From assembly GCA_017472735.1 (NCBI GenBank), contig JAFUOD010000018.1, positions 35,604 through 99,603 of the forward strand: a DNA stretch of 64,000 nucleotides. Direction: 5' to 3'. The notes under the pieces were generated by a model. That model saw nothing but the letters and a program-made list of their open reading frames with translations. It ran no database searches and was not told the DNA's origin. Origin of the DNA: Oscillospiraceae bacterium. GTDB taxonomy: Bacteria; Bacillota; Clostridia; Oscillospirales; Ruminococcaceae. The translations under genes and the position numbers were made by a program. Every line of letters begins with the position of its first letter. Position 1 is the first letter of the stretch. Of this stretch, positions 17,345-25,902 are shown one piece after another.

Positions 17345-17349
17345 AAAGA

Positions 17350-17378
17350 GAAGCCGTCCGTTTTGGGCGGCTTTTTAC
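17350..17378 (+). terminator. Terminator after tcdA
   Basis: AAGCCGTCC pairs with GGGCGGCTT around a TTTT-containing loop, followed by TTTT. Confidence 0.8.
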
Positions 17379-17383
17379 GTGCG

Positions 17384-17501
17384 TGCGTGGGGCGAAGCCC
17401 CGCCCAGCCCCCCTGTGGGGGGCTGGGCGCCTCAAGCGCCGCCGCGCGGCGCTTGGGGTAAGCGGCGGCGGAGCCGCCGCAGGGCTTCGCCCGACCTTTG
17501 G
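17384..17501. repeat. GC-rich multi-hairpin intergenic element
   Basis: Several nested palindromes lie in a row: GGGGCGAAGCCCC, CAGCCCCC/GGGGGCTG, GCGCCGCCGCGCGGCGC and GCGGCGGCGGAGCCGCCGC. GC content is far above the surrounding sequence and no gene is visible. It resembles the element at 18969-19140. Confidence 0.7.
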
Positions 17502-17600
17502 CGATGAGCATTTTTGCAGCAGCGAGCATTTTTATCTCCCTGCCGCCCACGCACTCGCCTAACTGTCCTAAAAAACAGCTTAATATGCACAACTTTCCTC

Positions 17601-17654
17601 TTTACAAATGCGAACATATGTGCTACAATTGCCTTGCATAAAGAACATTTGTTC
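17601..17654 (+). promoter_or_regulatory. SOS-regulated promoter with two LexA-type boxes
   Basis: The promoter is TTTACA (17601-17606), 17 bases, TACAAT (17624-17629). GAACATTTGTTC (17643-17654) is a perfect Gram-positive LexA/DinR box (GAAC-N4-GTTC). GAACATATGTGC (17612-17623) is a one-mismatch box inside the promoter spacer. LexA bound at these sites would block the promoter of the polymerase gene until DNA damage. Confidence 0.88.
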
Positions 17655-17675
17655 TGATTATAGGAGGGGTCTGTG

Positions 17676-18911
17676 ATGCGGGATATTTTACACTGCGACT
17701 TGAATAATTTTTACGCTTCGGTTGAATGCCGTGATAACCCGTCACTTAACGGGCACCCTGTTGCTGTTTGCGGCAGTGTCGAGGACAGGGCGGGGATAGT
17801 TCTTGCGAAAAATTATATTGCAAAGGAGTTTGGAGTAAAAACTGCAGAAAAAATTTACGAGGCAAAGCAAAAGTGCCCGCATCTTGTCATCGTTCCTCCC
17901 AGAATGCATGAATATTCACGCATTTCTAAAGAGGTGCGAAAGATCTACGCTCGATATACCGACCTTATAGAACCATTTGGAATGGACGAATGTTGGCTTG
18001 ACATAACAGGCTCGCATTATCTTTTCGGCTCTAACGAGGAAATAGCTTACCGAATTAAAGAAGAGGTGAAAACCGAGCTGGGCTTGACGATCTCGGTGGG
18101 GGTAAGCTTTACAAAAGTGCTTGCCAAGCTTGGCTCGGACATGAAAAAACCTGACGCCATAACGGTTTTATCGTATGATAATTATAAAAGAAAGATTTAC
18201 CCTCTTGCTGCCAACGAGCTAATAGGTATTGGCCCTGCAACAATGCGACGGCTTGAGAAAATGAGGATTCACACACTTGGCGACTTGGCCGCCTGCGACC
18301 CGCAGATGTTGGTGCGGCACCTTGGCAAGGGCGGAATGTGGCTTTGGCGCGCAGTTAACGGCTTTGATGACGCAATTGTTCACGAAATGGGATATGAACC
18401 AGAGGCAAAGTCGATGGGTAATTCGACAACATTAAGACGAGATCTTTACACGAATGAGCAGGTTTGGCAGGTAATGCTCTCGTTAGCCGAGGAGGTTTGC
18501 CGACGTTTGCGTTTAGCCAACCAGTGCGCAGGCGGCGTGTGCATAAGCATTAAAACGAACGACTTAGACTACCACGAGTTTCAAGTCCAGCTTGATTACC
18601 CCACAAACTCGGCACTTCTTTTGGCGCAGAACGGCTTTAAGCTGTTTTTAAAAAACTTCGATTGGCATCTGCCGATTCGTGCTGTTGGCATAAGAGGAAT
18701 AAGCCTTATTTCCTCGAGGATTGAAAGGCAATGCTCGATGTTTGCTGATTCGGACAGAGCTGAAAAGCTTGAAACCTTGGATAAAGTATCTGACCGCCTG
18801 CGTGAACGCTTTGGTAAGGATGTTATATTCCCTGCACGCCTAAAGAACGAGCTGTTTTTAACCCACGAAAAGGTGAACATCTTTCAAAGCACGCATTCGT
18901 TTGCAGGGTGA
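17676..18911 (+). CDS. dinB: Y-family DNA polymerase (DNA polymerase IV / DinB type)
   Basis: A 411-residue translesion polymerase. The catalytic palm carries LHCDLNNFYASVE at the N-terminus and PFGMDECWLDITG near residue 100; ISVGVSFTKVLAKLGSDMKKP is the fingers/palm signature and ELIGIGPATMRRL the helix-hairpin-helix. The little-finger domain follows. GTG 17673 and ATG 17676 are adjacent; AGGAGGGG spacing favours the ATG. The two SOS boxes upstream explain its regulation. The SVE(C)RDNPSL region and length are compatible with both DinB and UmuC-like Gram-positive enzymes. Confidence 0.92.
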   Translation: MRDILHCDLNNFYASVECRDNPSLNGHPVAVCGSVEDRAGIVLAKNYIAKEFGVKTAEKIYEAKQKCPHLVIVPPRMHEYSRISKEVRKIYARYTDLIEPFGMDECWLDITGSHYLFGSNEEIAYRIKEEVKTELGLTISVGVSFTKVLAKLGSDMKKPDAITVLSYDNYKRKIYPLAANELIGIGPATMRRLEKMRIHTLGDLAACDPQMLVRHLGKGGMWLWRAVNGFDDAIVHEMGYEPEAKSMGNSTTLRRDLYTNEQVWQVMLSLAEEVCRRLRLANQCAGGVCISIKTNDLDYHEFQVQLDYPTNSALLLAQNGFKLFLKNFDWHLPIRAVGIRGISLISSRIERQCSMFADSDRAEKLETLDKVSDRLRERFGKDVIFPARLKNELFLTHEKVNIFQSTHSFAG

Positions 18912-18968
18912 GCGCTTCGAACGGTGTCGGCGTAAAAAGCTTCGTTAACCAAAAAAGCGTTCATCGCC

Positions 18969-19140
18969 CAAGGGAAGGCGCAGCCCTGCGGCGGGCTTCG
19001 CCCGCCGCTTCCCCCAGCCACCGCGCAAGCGGTGGCTGGGGGCGTTGCGTGCCCCGGGGGCACGCAACGGGGCTGCGCCCCTAAGCGCCGTGGACGCCCT
19101 TTGGGCGGCGAGTGGCGCATAATATCCGCCGTAAGGCGGA
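18969..19140. repeat. GC-rich multi-hairpin intergenic element
   Basis: Consecutive perfect or near-perfect hairpins: GGCGGGCTTCGCCCGCC, CCCCCAGCCACCGC/GCGGTGGCTGGGGG, CGTTGCGTGCCCC/GGGGCACGCAACG, and GGCGCAGCCC/GGGCTGCGCC as outer arms. No gene is visible here. It belongs with the element at 17384. Confidence 0.7.
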
Positions 19141-19158
19141 TACCTTTAAACAAACTGC

Positions 19159-19187
19159 CCCGAAAGCATGTGTTTTCGGGATTTTTC
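19159..19187 (+). terminator. Terminator downstream of the polymerase gene
   Basis: CCCGAAA pairs with TTTCGGG around a short loop and is followed by ATTTTT. It lies about 250 bases after the polymerase stop, beyond the GC-rich element. Confidence 0.7.
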
Positions 19188-19234
19188 ATACATAAGCGGC
19201 ATGCATGATTATGCAGTCTTGTTACATTTGGCTA

Positions 19235-19264
19235 TTGATTTTTTATAGGCTTGCGTTATATAAT
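19235..19264 (+). promoter_or_regulatory. Promoter of typA
   Basis: TTGATT (19235-19240), 18 bases, TATAAT (19259-19264). Confidence 0.65.
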
Positions 19265-19343
19265 AACATTGACGTAGTTTTGTATGAATTAGCCAATATA
19301 TTGATAGTTTTTTATGAATTATCACAGAAATGAGGAATTAACC

Positions 19344-21164
19344 TTGGTAAGAAATGATTTAAGAAACATCGCAATAATTGCGCACGTTGACCACGGAAAG
19401 ACAACTCTTGTTGATGCCATGCTTAAGCAAAGCGGTACCTTCCGCGACAATCAGGTTGTAAACGAGCGTGTAATGGACTCGAACGACATTGAGCGTGAAA
19501 GAGGAATTACCATTCTTGCAAAAAACACCTCGATTATGTATGGCGATGTTAAAATAAATATTATTGACACACCCGGTCATGCTGACTTTGGCGGTGAAGT
19601 TGAAAGAATTCTTAAAATGGTTGACGGCGTTATTCTGCTTGTCGATGCTGCCGAGGGACCTATGCCTCAGACAAGATTTGTTTTGCAGCACGCTCTTGAG
19701 CTTGGTCACAGAGTTATTATCGCAATTAATAAAATAGACAAGCCCGATGCCAGAGTTAACGAGGTTATTGACGAGTGTTTTGAGCTTTTGATGGACTTAA
19801 ATGCAACCGATGAACAGCTCGATTCTCCTATTCTGTTCTGCTCCGGTCGTGATGGCACCGCCTCGCTTGATGAAAAAACTTTGGGTACAGACTTGACTCC
19901 GCTGTTTGAAAAAATTGTAGAGTATGTTCCTGCTCCCGAGGGATTCGAGGACGAGCCTTTGCAGATTTTGGTTTCTTCCATCGACTATAACGAATATGTC
20001 GGCAGAATTGCGATCGGCAAGGTCGAGCGCGGCTCGGTTAAGGTCAACCAAGAGGTTATGATAGGCGACTTCCATCATACCAAAAAGGAATATCGCGGCA
20101 AAATCGTTACTCTTTATCAGATAAACGGGCTTGAAAGAGTCCCTGCACAAACGGCAACCGTTGGCGACATTGTGTGCATAAGCGGTATCGAAAACATAAC
20201 GATAGGAGACACCATTTGCGACTTTGCAAATTATGAGCCTTTGCCGTTCGTAAAAATCAGCGAGCCTACAGTGGAAATGACCTTCAGCGTTAACGATTCA
20301 CCCTTTGCAGGCAGAGAAGGCAAGTTTGTAACCTCACGCCACATTCGTGAAAGACTTTTTAAAGAGCTTTTGAAGGACGTTTCGTTAAGAGTTACCGAAA
20401 CCGATTCGACCGACTCGTTTAAGGTTGCAGGCAGAGGTGAGATGCACCTTTCGATCCTTATTGAGAATATGAGACGTGAAGGCTATGAACTGGGAGTTTC
20501 TACCCCCAGAGTTTTATATAAAGAAATTGACGGCAAGCTTTGCGAACCTATTGAAGAGCTTGTGGTTGACGTCCCCGAAAATGCGCTCGGCTCGGTTATG
20601 GAAAAAATGGGCTATCGCAAGGGCGAAATGGTTTCGATGACGCCCATGGGCAGCCGAATGAAGGTCGTTTTCCATGTTCCTGCCAGAGGCTTGTTTGGTT
20701 ACAGAAACGAGTTTTTGACCGATACCAAGGGCGAGGGCATAATGAGCTCTGTCTTCCACGAATATCAGCCTTATAAGGGAGACATTCCCAGACGTTCTCA
20801 GGGCTCGTTGGTTGCATTCGAAACAGGTGAGGCTGTAACCTATGGTCTTTACAATGCTCAAGAAAGAGGAGCGCTTATTATTACAGCAGGCACCCCTGTT
20901 TATGAAGGCATGATCGTTGGAATGAGCCCGAAATCGGAAGATTTGGTTGTTAACGTTTGCAAAAAGAAGCATTTAACAAACACTCGTGCCAGCGGTTCGG
21001 ACGATGCGTTGCGCCTTGTACCTCCCAGAATTTTAAGCTTAGAGGACAGCTTGGAATTTATTGCAGACGACGAGTTGGTTGAAGTAACGCCCAAAACTAT
21101 CCGCTTAAGAAAGAAAACACTTTCTAACAGCCAAAGAATGAAGGATAACGCAAAGCTTAAGTAA
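19344..21164 (+). CDS. typA: Ribosome-associated GTPase TypA/BipA
   Basis: A translational GTPase of about 606 residues. G1 is AHVDHGKTTLVDAML, switch I RERGITILAKNT, G3 DTPGHADFGGEVER, G4 NKIDKPDAR. The length, the EF-G-like domains (GRGEMHLSILIENMRREGYEL) and the unique C-terminal domain (LRLVPPRILSLEDSLEFI) identify TypA rather than LepA or EF-G. An ATG at 19314 is in frame, but TGAGGA lies 7 bases before the TTG at 19344, which gives the family-typical start VRNDLRNIAIIAHVDHGKT. It helps ribosome assembly and translation under stress or cold. Confidence 0.93.
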   Translation: MVRNDLRNIAIIAHVDHGKTTLVDAMLKQSGTFRDNQVVNERVMDSNDIERERGITILAKNTSIMYGDVKINIIDTPGHADFGGEVERILKMVDGVILLVDAAEGPMPQTRFVLQHALELGHRVIIAINKIDKPDARVNEVIDECFELLMDLNATDEQLDSPILFCSGRDGTASLDEKTLGTDLTPLFEKIVEYVPAPEGFEDEPLQILVSSIDYNEYVGRIAIGKVERGSVKVNQEVMIGDFHHTKKEYRGKIVTLYQINGLERVPAQTATVGDIVCISGIENITIGDTICDFANYEPLPFVKISEPTVEMTFSVNDSPFAGREGKFVTSRHIRERLFKELLKDVSLRVTETDSTDSFKVAGRGEMHLSILIENMRREGYELGVSTPRVLYKEIDGKLCEPIEELVVDVPENALGSVMEKMGYRKGEMVSMTPMGSRMKVVFHVPARGLFGYRNEFLTDTKGEGIMSSVFHEYQPYKGDIPRRSQGSLVAFETGEAVTYGLYNAQERGALIITAGTPVYEGMIVGMSPKSEDLVVNVCKKKHLTNTRASGSDDALRLVPPRILSLEDSLEFIADDELVEVTPKTIRLRKKTLSNSQRMKDNAKLK

Positions 21165-21169
21165 TGCGC

Positions 21170-21296
21170 TTTGCCAAGCGCCTCCACCGTTCGCTCCCAC
21201 CGCTCATCGCGGGCGAGCTTACGACGTCGGCGCCGAGTGCCGAAGCCGGGCGGCTAATGCCGCTGTGGCGAAGGCGTGGGCGCCGTGGCTTAGCTG
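21170..21296. repeat. GC-rich intergenic element, opposite orientation of the family core
   Basis: On the minus strand it reads AGCCACGGCGCC...GCGCCGACGTCG...GCGGTGGGAG...GGTGGAGGCGC, the same modules found in direct orientation at 25690-25866 and 31960-32055. It fills the gap between typA and the thioesterase gene. Confidence 0.6.
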
Positions 21297-21337
21297 TTAA
21301 AACTTATTCAAAAACAACATCTTTAGGAGAAACATAA

Positions 21338-21739
21338 ATGAACGAAGTAATCAAAGGCACCGAGTTTGTATCGACAACCATTGTAACCGAAAACAACACC
21401 GCATTCACCGTTGGCAGCGGCGAGGCAGAGGTTTTCTCGACCCCCATGATGGTAGCGCTTATGGAAAATTCAGCTTACCTTTGCTTAAAGCCTTATTTGG
21501 ATGAAGATGAGACCTCGGTGGGAATTAAAATGGACACCACTCACGAGTCGGCATCGCCGATTGGGCTTGCAATTACCGCAAGAGCCACAATTACCGAGGT
21601 TAACGGCAAGATCATTACTTTCGAAGTTATCGCTTCCGATGCTTTCGGCATTATCGGCAGAGGTATGCATCAGCGTGCCGTTGTTAACACCGAGAAGTTT
21701 GTAAGCCGTGCAAACGCAAAGCTCGCATCTGTTGAATAG
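21338..21739 (+). CDS. FlK-like hotdog thioesterase
   Basis: A 133-residue single-domain hotdog protein. EVFSTPMMVALMENSAYLCL carries the Glu of the Thr/Glu/His set and MDTTHESASPIG the His; RGMHQRAVVNTEKF closes the domain. It resembles the fluoroacetyl-CoA thioesterase FlK family, whose housekeeping members probably hydrolyse small acyl-CoAs. It stands alone, with GGAGA before the ATG and a terminator after it. Confidence 0.8.
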   Translation: MNEVIKGTEFVSTTIVTENNTAFTVGSGEAEVFSTPMMVALMENSAYLCLKPYLDEDETSVGIKMDTTHESASPIGLAITARATITEVNGKIITFEVIASDAFGIIGRGMHQRAVVNTEKFVSRANAKLASVE

Positions 21740-21744
21740 TTATA

Positions 21745-21777
21745 AAAAGCCGCTTAAGGATTATACTTAAGCGGTTT
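21745..21777 (+). terminator. Terminator after the FlK-like gene
   Basis: AAGCCGCTTAAG pairs with CTTAAGCGGTTTT over 10 bp. Confidence 0.85.
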
Positions 21778-21796
21778 TGATTTTTAATTAAAGCAA

Positions 21797-21836
21797 AGAA
21801 AAAACCCGCCTCGGTAAGAGACGGGTTAATTTTTTA
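21797..21836 (-). terminator. Terminator of the minus-strand lipoprotein gene
   Basis: On the minus strand AACCCGTCTC pairs with GAGGCGGGTT and is followed by TTTTTT. Confidence 0.8.
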
Positions 21837-21844
21837 GGTTTTAA

Positions 21845-22228
21845 TTACTGTTCAACGTAGTTAGGGCCGAAGTAAGCAATGCCGTCAACAGTGTTCTGGA
21901 TAACATCCATGGTCTTGTCGAATACGTATTCAACACCGGGATCTTCCTCTGCTGCACCGTCAACCTTGAGGGTGAGGATGTAGGAAGGAATTTCGGGATC
22001 GTTTTCCATAACAGTGTATGTACCCTTGACTTCCATATCGGAAAGGCTGCTGGTGATGGTGTAAGTACCAACGTTTTCATCAGCGTTGTATTCGCCGAAA
22101 GTGATGGTGTTGGTGCCGGTGCCGTCAGAGTAAGCGGTGCCTGCAACAGGAGCTTCAAGCTTGGTGCATGCAGTGCATACAGCGAGAACCATAACTAAAA
22201 CGAGTGCTACTGAAATTAATCTTTTCAT
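21845..22228 (-). CDS. Small secreted lipoprotein of unknown function
   Basis: A 127-residue protein with a lipoprotein signal peptide (KRLISVALVLVMVLAVCTAC, lipidated Cys probably the second one). The mature part is acidic and rich in Thr, Gly and Tyr, with beta-strand alternation (TNTITFGEYNADENVGTYTI). It has a perfect-consensus promoter, so it should be well expressed. No domain was recognised. Confidence 0.75.
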   Translation of the reverse strand: MKRLISVALVLVMVLAVCTACTKLEAPVAGTAYSDGTGTNTITFGEYNADENVGTYTITSSLSDMEVKGTYTVMENDPEIPSYILTLKVDGAAEEDPGVEYVFDKTMDVIQNTVDGIAYFGPNYVEQ

Positions 22229-22282
22229 GTTAATTAATCCCCCGATAGAATCTAGTATAGTCGATTTGCTAATCGCAACTAT

Positions 22283-22311
22283 ATTATAACCCCAACAAAA
22301 GCAGTTGTCAA
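22283..22311 (-). promoter_or_regulatory. Consensus promoter of the small lipoprotein gene
   Basis: On the minus strand TTGACA (22306-22311), exactly 17 bases, TATAAT (22283-22288). Confidence 0.88.
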
Positions 22312-22416
22312 TAAATTATTGATATTAAACAGCCAACATTGTGATAATTATACAGTTTGACTCAGCACGATTTGTTGAAAATTCCGATTATATTAAACGA
22401 TTTAAACCGACAGGCT

Positions 22417-22875
22417 TCACTTATCTTTAGTTGTAGACTTATTATATCCCTTGGGGCTTATGCCTTTCGAGCCCGAAACAAAGTATTTAATTATATTCCG
22501 CCTTGTTACAATGCCGATAAATTTGCCCTCGTCATCAGTCACGGGCACAAAATTTTGGCGCATGGCAAGCTCTAAAAGCTCATCCATCGTGGCGGTTATT
22601 CTCACAGCGGCGCGGTCTTTATGCACGAGGTCTTTAAGTAAAAGCTCCTCGGCATCATAAATCGAAACTCCGTCGGTGTCGGTAATGCTCTCGTCAAGCA
22701 TATACCACAAAAAGTCGCCCTCGGTAACGGTGCCGATGTATTTACCGCTTCTGTCAATTACAGGGGTCGAGGAATACCCGTGGTGGCGCATTTTTTCAAG
22801 CGCCTGACGTATCGAATAGTCGTCATAAAGGTATGCAACATCTTTTTTTAGTGTTAAGAAAAAAGCTATGTTCAT
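22417..22875 (-). CDS. CBS-domain pair protein
   Basis: A 152-residue protein made of two CBS motifs: residues about 7-60 (YSIRQALEKMRHHGYSSTPV...GKYIGTVTEGDFLWYM) and about 80-135 (TMDELLELAMRQNFVPVTDD...IGIVTRRNIIKYF). Such pairs bind adenine nucleotides and act as energy or ligand sensors. Its start overlaps the carboxypeptidase stop (ATGA), so the two are co-translated. Confidence 0.88.
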   Translation of the reverse strand: MNIAFFLTLKKDVAYLYDDYSIRQALEKMRHHGYSSTPVIDRSGKYIGTVTEGDFLWYMLDESITDTDGVSIYDAEELLLKDLVHKDRAAVRITATMDELLELAMRQNFVPVTDDEGKFIGIVTRRNIIKYFVSGSKGISPKGYNKSTTKDK

Positions 22876-23864
22876 TCTAAATCTTCTTCCGTTTCTTCGT
22901 TGATAGGCACATCATCTGCCCAAACATACTGTTCAAAAAATTCTTCTAAGCACAAGCCCGAATCTCTTATCAGAGCGGCATATTCAACACCTACATATCT
23001 GTAATGCCAAGGCTCGTAAATATAGCCTGTAATGTCGGTTTTGTCCTTTAAATATCGCAATATGAAACCGTAATCCGCCGCGTTTTCCTGAAGCCATGCA
23101 AACTCTTTCGTTTGGTCAAACGCCTCATAGGTATCCCAGTCGTCCTCTGTCACAATATCAACCGCAAGGCCTGCATTGTGCTCGCTTGTTCCGGGCAGGG
23201 CGATGTTAATTAAAACATCGTTATAGGCTTCGTCATATGTCCAACCGTATTTTTCCATTCGCGACTTGATGTTGCGCTCAAACAGCTTTTTTTGATAGCT
23301 CACGGTGCGGTAAGCCGACAAGACCTTAAGCTCGATTCCGTCTTTTTCGGCCGCTTCAATCATATCACGGCAATACTTTGCGGCGGTAACTTCAAGCTCA
23401 TAAGACCCTTGCACATAATCGGTCTCGATTTCATAATCGTCGGGCAGAGGGTACCGGTGGTTTACCAAAAAGAAATGTTCGTTTTCTTTAATTTCAATAA
23501 CCTCGCTTTCAGTTTCTTCAAGGGTTGTGGTTTCTTCTTCCTTGGGGTCAACTTCCGGCTCGGTGGCGGTAACCTCGGTTTCTTCGGTCGAGGTAACTTC
23601 TTCGGTCATAGCTTCTGTGGCGGGTACCTCGTCAGAGGTTTCTTCAGTCGAAGCTGCGATTTCAGCAGTCGTTGGGGTCTTGGTAGTTGCAGCGGCTTCG
23701 GTCGTTACATCCTCGTCAGAGGTTGCGGCAGGGGCAGTAACGCTTGCCTGCAAATTATCCTCGGTTACAAGGGGGGTGCTGTCACCCTCTTTAACAGGAG
23801 CGCTTACACAGCCGCAAAGCGACAGCAAAACAGCCGCCAAAACAATATATAATGTATATCTCAT
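22872..23864 (-). CDS. M15 (VanY-type) D-alanyl-D-alanine carboxypeptidase lipoprotein
   Basis: A 330-residue lipoprotein. The signal peptide ends LLSLCGC. Residues about 25-120 are a low-complexity Thr/Glu/Ala/Val linker that would span the wall. The C-terminal M15B domain has SEHNAGLAVD (Zn-binding SxHxxGxAxD, about residue 224) and EPWHYRYV (about 280). It trims D-Ala from peptidoglycan stems outside the membrane. The C-terminus is acidic. It is first in a two-gene unit with the CBS protein. Confidence 0.9.
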   Translation of the reverse strand: MRYTLYIVLAAVLLSLCGCVSAPVKEGDSTPLVTEDNLQASVTAPAATSDEDVTTEAAATTKTPTTAEIAASTEETSDEVPATEAMTEEVTSTEETEVTATEPEVDPKEEETTTLEETESEVIEIKENEHFFLVNHRYPLPDDYEIETDYVQGSYELEVTAAKYCRDMIEAAEKDGIELKVLSAYRTVSYQKKLFERNIKSRMEKYGWTYDEAYNDVLINIALPGTSEHNAGLAVDIVTEDDWDTYEAFDQTKEFAWLQENAADYGFILRYLKDKTDITGYIYEPWHYRYVGVEYAALIRDSGLCLEEFFEQYVWADDVPINEETEEDLE

Positions 23865-23900
23865 AAGGGGTCACATCCTTTATATATTCGTGCCATAAGC

Positions 23901-23929
23901 ATTTTATCACAATCGGCGGTGTTTGTCTA
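23901..23929 (-). promoter_or_regulatory. Promoter of the carboxypeptidase-CBS unit
   Basis: On the minus strand TAGACA (23924-23929), 17 bases, TAAAAT (23901-23906). Confidence 0.65.
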
Positions 23930-24001
23930 TAAAACAATATTGCTGCTTAATAACAAGATTAGTGGATAATTATTTTAATATTGTGAAAGAAAGGAGTAAA
24001 A

Positions 24002-25141
24002 ATGCTGAAAAGTCCGAATAACTTTAAAACACTTATGACGGTTTTTGGCGGACTGACCGCACTTGCATTGTTCTCGGCGTTGGTGTTGTTGTTTAAAACC
24101 TTGCCTTACTCTGAGGTTTTTGTTAACATAACCGAGTTTGCCGCCGAGCTTACAACAGGTAATTTTAACCGTGATGAAGCGGATGTAACCGTCAACGAGA
24201 CCGCAAACGAGGATACAGAGGTCATAAACACCTCGCCAAAAGGTGACGGCGTTGCAGACAGCCTGATCACACTTTCGGGGCATTTGTTTGAATTCGAGGC
24301 AGAAAAAGAAGATGCCGAGCTTCCCGAGGAGGAGCTTACGCCCTCGCAGATAAGCGGACCGATAATAAGAAAGACATATGCTTATAACACCTCGGCAAGC
24401 TGTGTTGAGCTGCCTTTTGGCGGGCTTATGCGAAACGATACCGACATCGACACTGATTATCTTTATGACCAGTGTACCCGCGAGCCTGCTGTTGAGATCG
24501 ACCTTGATGACGGGCCTCTTGTTTTGATAATGCATACCCACACGACCGAAAGCTATGAGGACTATGCCAAAGAGTTTTATGATGAGAATGATAAGTCACG
24601 CTCGACCGATTTAAGCCGAACAGTGGTTGCAGTGGGCGAGAAAATTGTTGAAAAGCTTGAAGAAGCAGACATTGGTGTAATTCACGACACAACGATGTTC
24701 GATTACCCCAATTATTCGGGTGCTTATGACAGAAGCTCGGAGAGAATTGTTGAAATTTTAGAAGAGTATCCAAGTATTCAAATCGTTATTGATGTTCACC
24801 GCGATGCAATTGAAGCAGACGGAGTGCGCTATGCCCCTGTTGCGGAAATTAACGGAAAAACAGCGGCACAGGTTATGATCATATGCGGATATGTCAACGT
24901 TCCTCAATATAGATATAATCTGCGCTTGGCGTCTCGTTTGCAGTCGGTTATGGAGGAGAATTACCCAGGGCTTACAAGACCTCTTTTGTTTTATGAGCGC
25001 AATTATAACCAAGAGCTTACCAAGGGCAGCTTTCTTTTAGAGATGGGGTCAAGCTCGAACAGCCTTGACGAAGCACTTTATAGCGGCGAGCTTGTGGGAG
25101 AATGTTTAAAACAGCTTATTTTAGAGCTTGCAAACCAGTGA
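24002..25141 (+). CDS. spoIIP: Stage II sporulation protein P (SpoIIP) amidase/endopeptidase
   Basis: A 379-residue protein with an N-terminal membrane helix (about residues 12-33), an acidic extracellular linker to about 130, and the SpoIIP catalytic domain: LVLIMHTHTTESY (about 178), RTVVAVGEKIVEKLEEADIG, IVIDVHRDAIEADG (about 265) and SFLLEMGSSSNSLDEA near the end. In the forespore engulfment machine SpoIIP cuts peptidoglycan stem peptides and cross-links together with SpoIID and SpoIIM. It is good evidence that the host makes endospores. No gpr gene, a frequent neighbour, lies beside it. Confidence 0.92.
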   Translation: MLKSPNNFKTLMTVFGGLTALALFSALVLLFKTLPYSEVFVNITEFAAELTTGNFNRDEADVTVNETANEDTEVINTSPKGDGVADSLITLSGHLFEFEAEKEDAELPEEELTPSQISGPIIRKTYAYNTSASCVELPFGGLMRNDTDIDTDYLYDQCTREPAVEIDLDDGPLVLIMHTHTTESYEDYAKEFYDENDKSRSTDLSRTVVAVGEKIVEKLEEADIGVIHDTTMFDYPNYSGAYDRSSERIVEILEEYPSIQIVIDVHRDAIEADGVRYAPVAEINGKTAAQVMIICGYVNVPQYRYNLRLASRLQSVMEENYPGLTRPLLFYERNYNQELTKGSFLLEMGSSSNSLDEALYSGELVGECLKQLILELANQ

Positions 25142-25167
25142 TTTTTAATAAAATTTATCTTTAACTA

Positions 25168-25196
25168 TTGGCAAAACCGCCTAAATGTGATACAAT
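25168..25196 (+). promoter_or_regulatory. Promoter of the ACT-domain gene
   Basis: TTGGCA (25168-25173), 17 bases, TACAAT (25191-25196). Confidence 0.7.
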
Positions 25197-25241
25197 AGCT
25201 TTAACTTGTTAAAACCTTAACGAAAAAGGAGAATATTTAAG

Positions 25242-25511
25242 ATGAAAGCAGTTATTTCGGTAATCGGCAAGGACGCAGTAGGCATTTTGGCAAAGGTTTC
25301 GACCATTTGCGCTGAAAACAACGCAAACGTAACCGAGGTTACACAGTCGGTTTTGCAGGATGTTTTTGCAATGGTTATGCTTGTTGATATTACAAACCTT
25401 TCGACACCTTTAGCACAGCTGAGCGATAAGATGACGGCACTCGGCAAAGAACTCGGGCTTTCAATCTATGTAATGCATGAAGATATATTCAACACGATGC
25501 ACCATATATAA
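25242..25511 (+). CDS. ACT-domain protein (UPF0237 family)
   Basis: An 89-residue stand-alone ACT domain: KAVISVIGKDAVGILAKVST at the N-terminus, ENNANVTEVTQSVLQDVFAM, then a C-terminal helix. It is the usual upstream partner of the UPF0210 gene found at 25903; the pair is conserved in Firmicutes and archaea, with no settled function. Here the two genes are separated by an unusual 390-base insert containing a copy of this gene's last 34 bases. Confidence 0.88.
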   Translation: MKAVISVIGKDAVGILAKVSTICAENNANVTEVTQSVLQDVFAMVMLVDITNLSTPLAQLSDKMTALGKELGLSIYVMHEDIFNTMHHI

Positions 25512-25679
25512 AAGTTAAATGGGCATTTTGAAATTTGGCTCGGTTTCGCGAAGCGAAATTAAAGAGCGGTGCTCTTGAAAGAGACAAATTTATAACCGAC
25601 GTGCAGGCAGTGACCTTAACAGCAAACTTTACCGTCGGTTTATGTATGAAGATATATTCAACACGATGCACCATATATA
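25477..25679. repeat. 34-bp direct repeat: 3' end of the ACT gene copied downstream
   Basis: Bases 25477-25510, the end of the ACT gene, recur exactly at 25646-25679, 169 bases later. Between them is a segment with AACCGAC/GTCGGTT inverted ends (about 25592-25640). This looks like a small insertion accompanied by duplication of the gene end. Confidence 0.8.
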
Positions 25680-25689
25680 GCCGATAATC

Positions 25690-25868
25690 ACGGGTTAGGT
25701 TTGGCGACGACGTCGCACAGCGCGCTTTGAAGCGATAGCGAGAAGCTGTGCGTGCGGTGGAGGAGCGGGTTTTCGCTGCATTTTTACGATATATAAATGC
25801 CGACTGTTTTGCGGTGGCGCCACGCCTCGCACAAGGCTTCGCCTTACGCTCGGCACTTGCGCCGCACC
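25690..25868. repeat. GC-rich intergenic element (family member)
   Basis: It contains CGACGTCGCACAGCGCGC, AGCTGTGCGTGCGGTGGAGG and GGCGCCACGCC...GGCACTTGCGCCGCACC, modules shared with 31960-32055 and, inverted, with 21170-21296. No gene is visible between 25512 and 25902. Confidence 0.6.
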
Positions 25869-25902
25869 CTAATCACCTCATCAAGAAAGGTAACGATATA
25901 AA

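Noticed and set aside
23292-23852. 186-codon plus-strand frame opposite the carboxypeptidase gene
   Set aside because: Its Gly/Phe-rich sequence is the mirror of the low-complexity Thr/Glu linker of the lipoprotein; the linker gene has a signal peptide and catalytic motifs.
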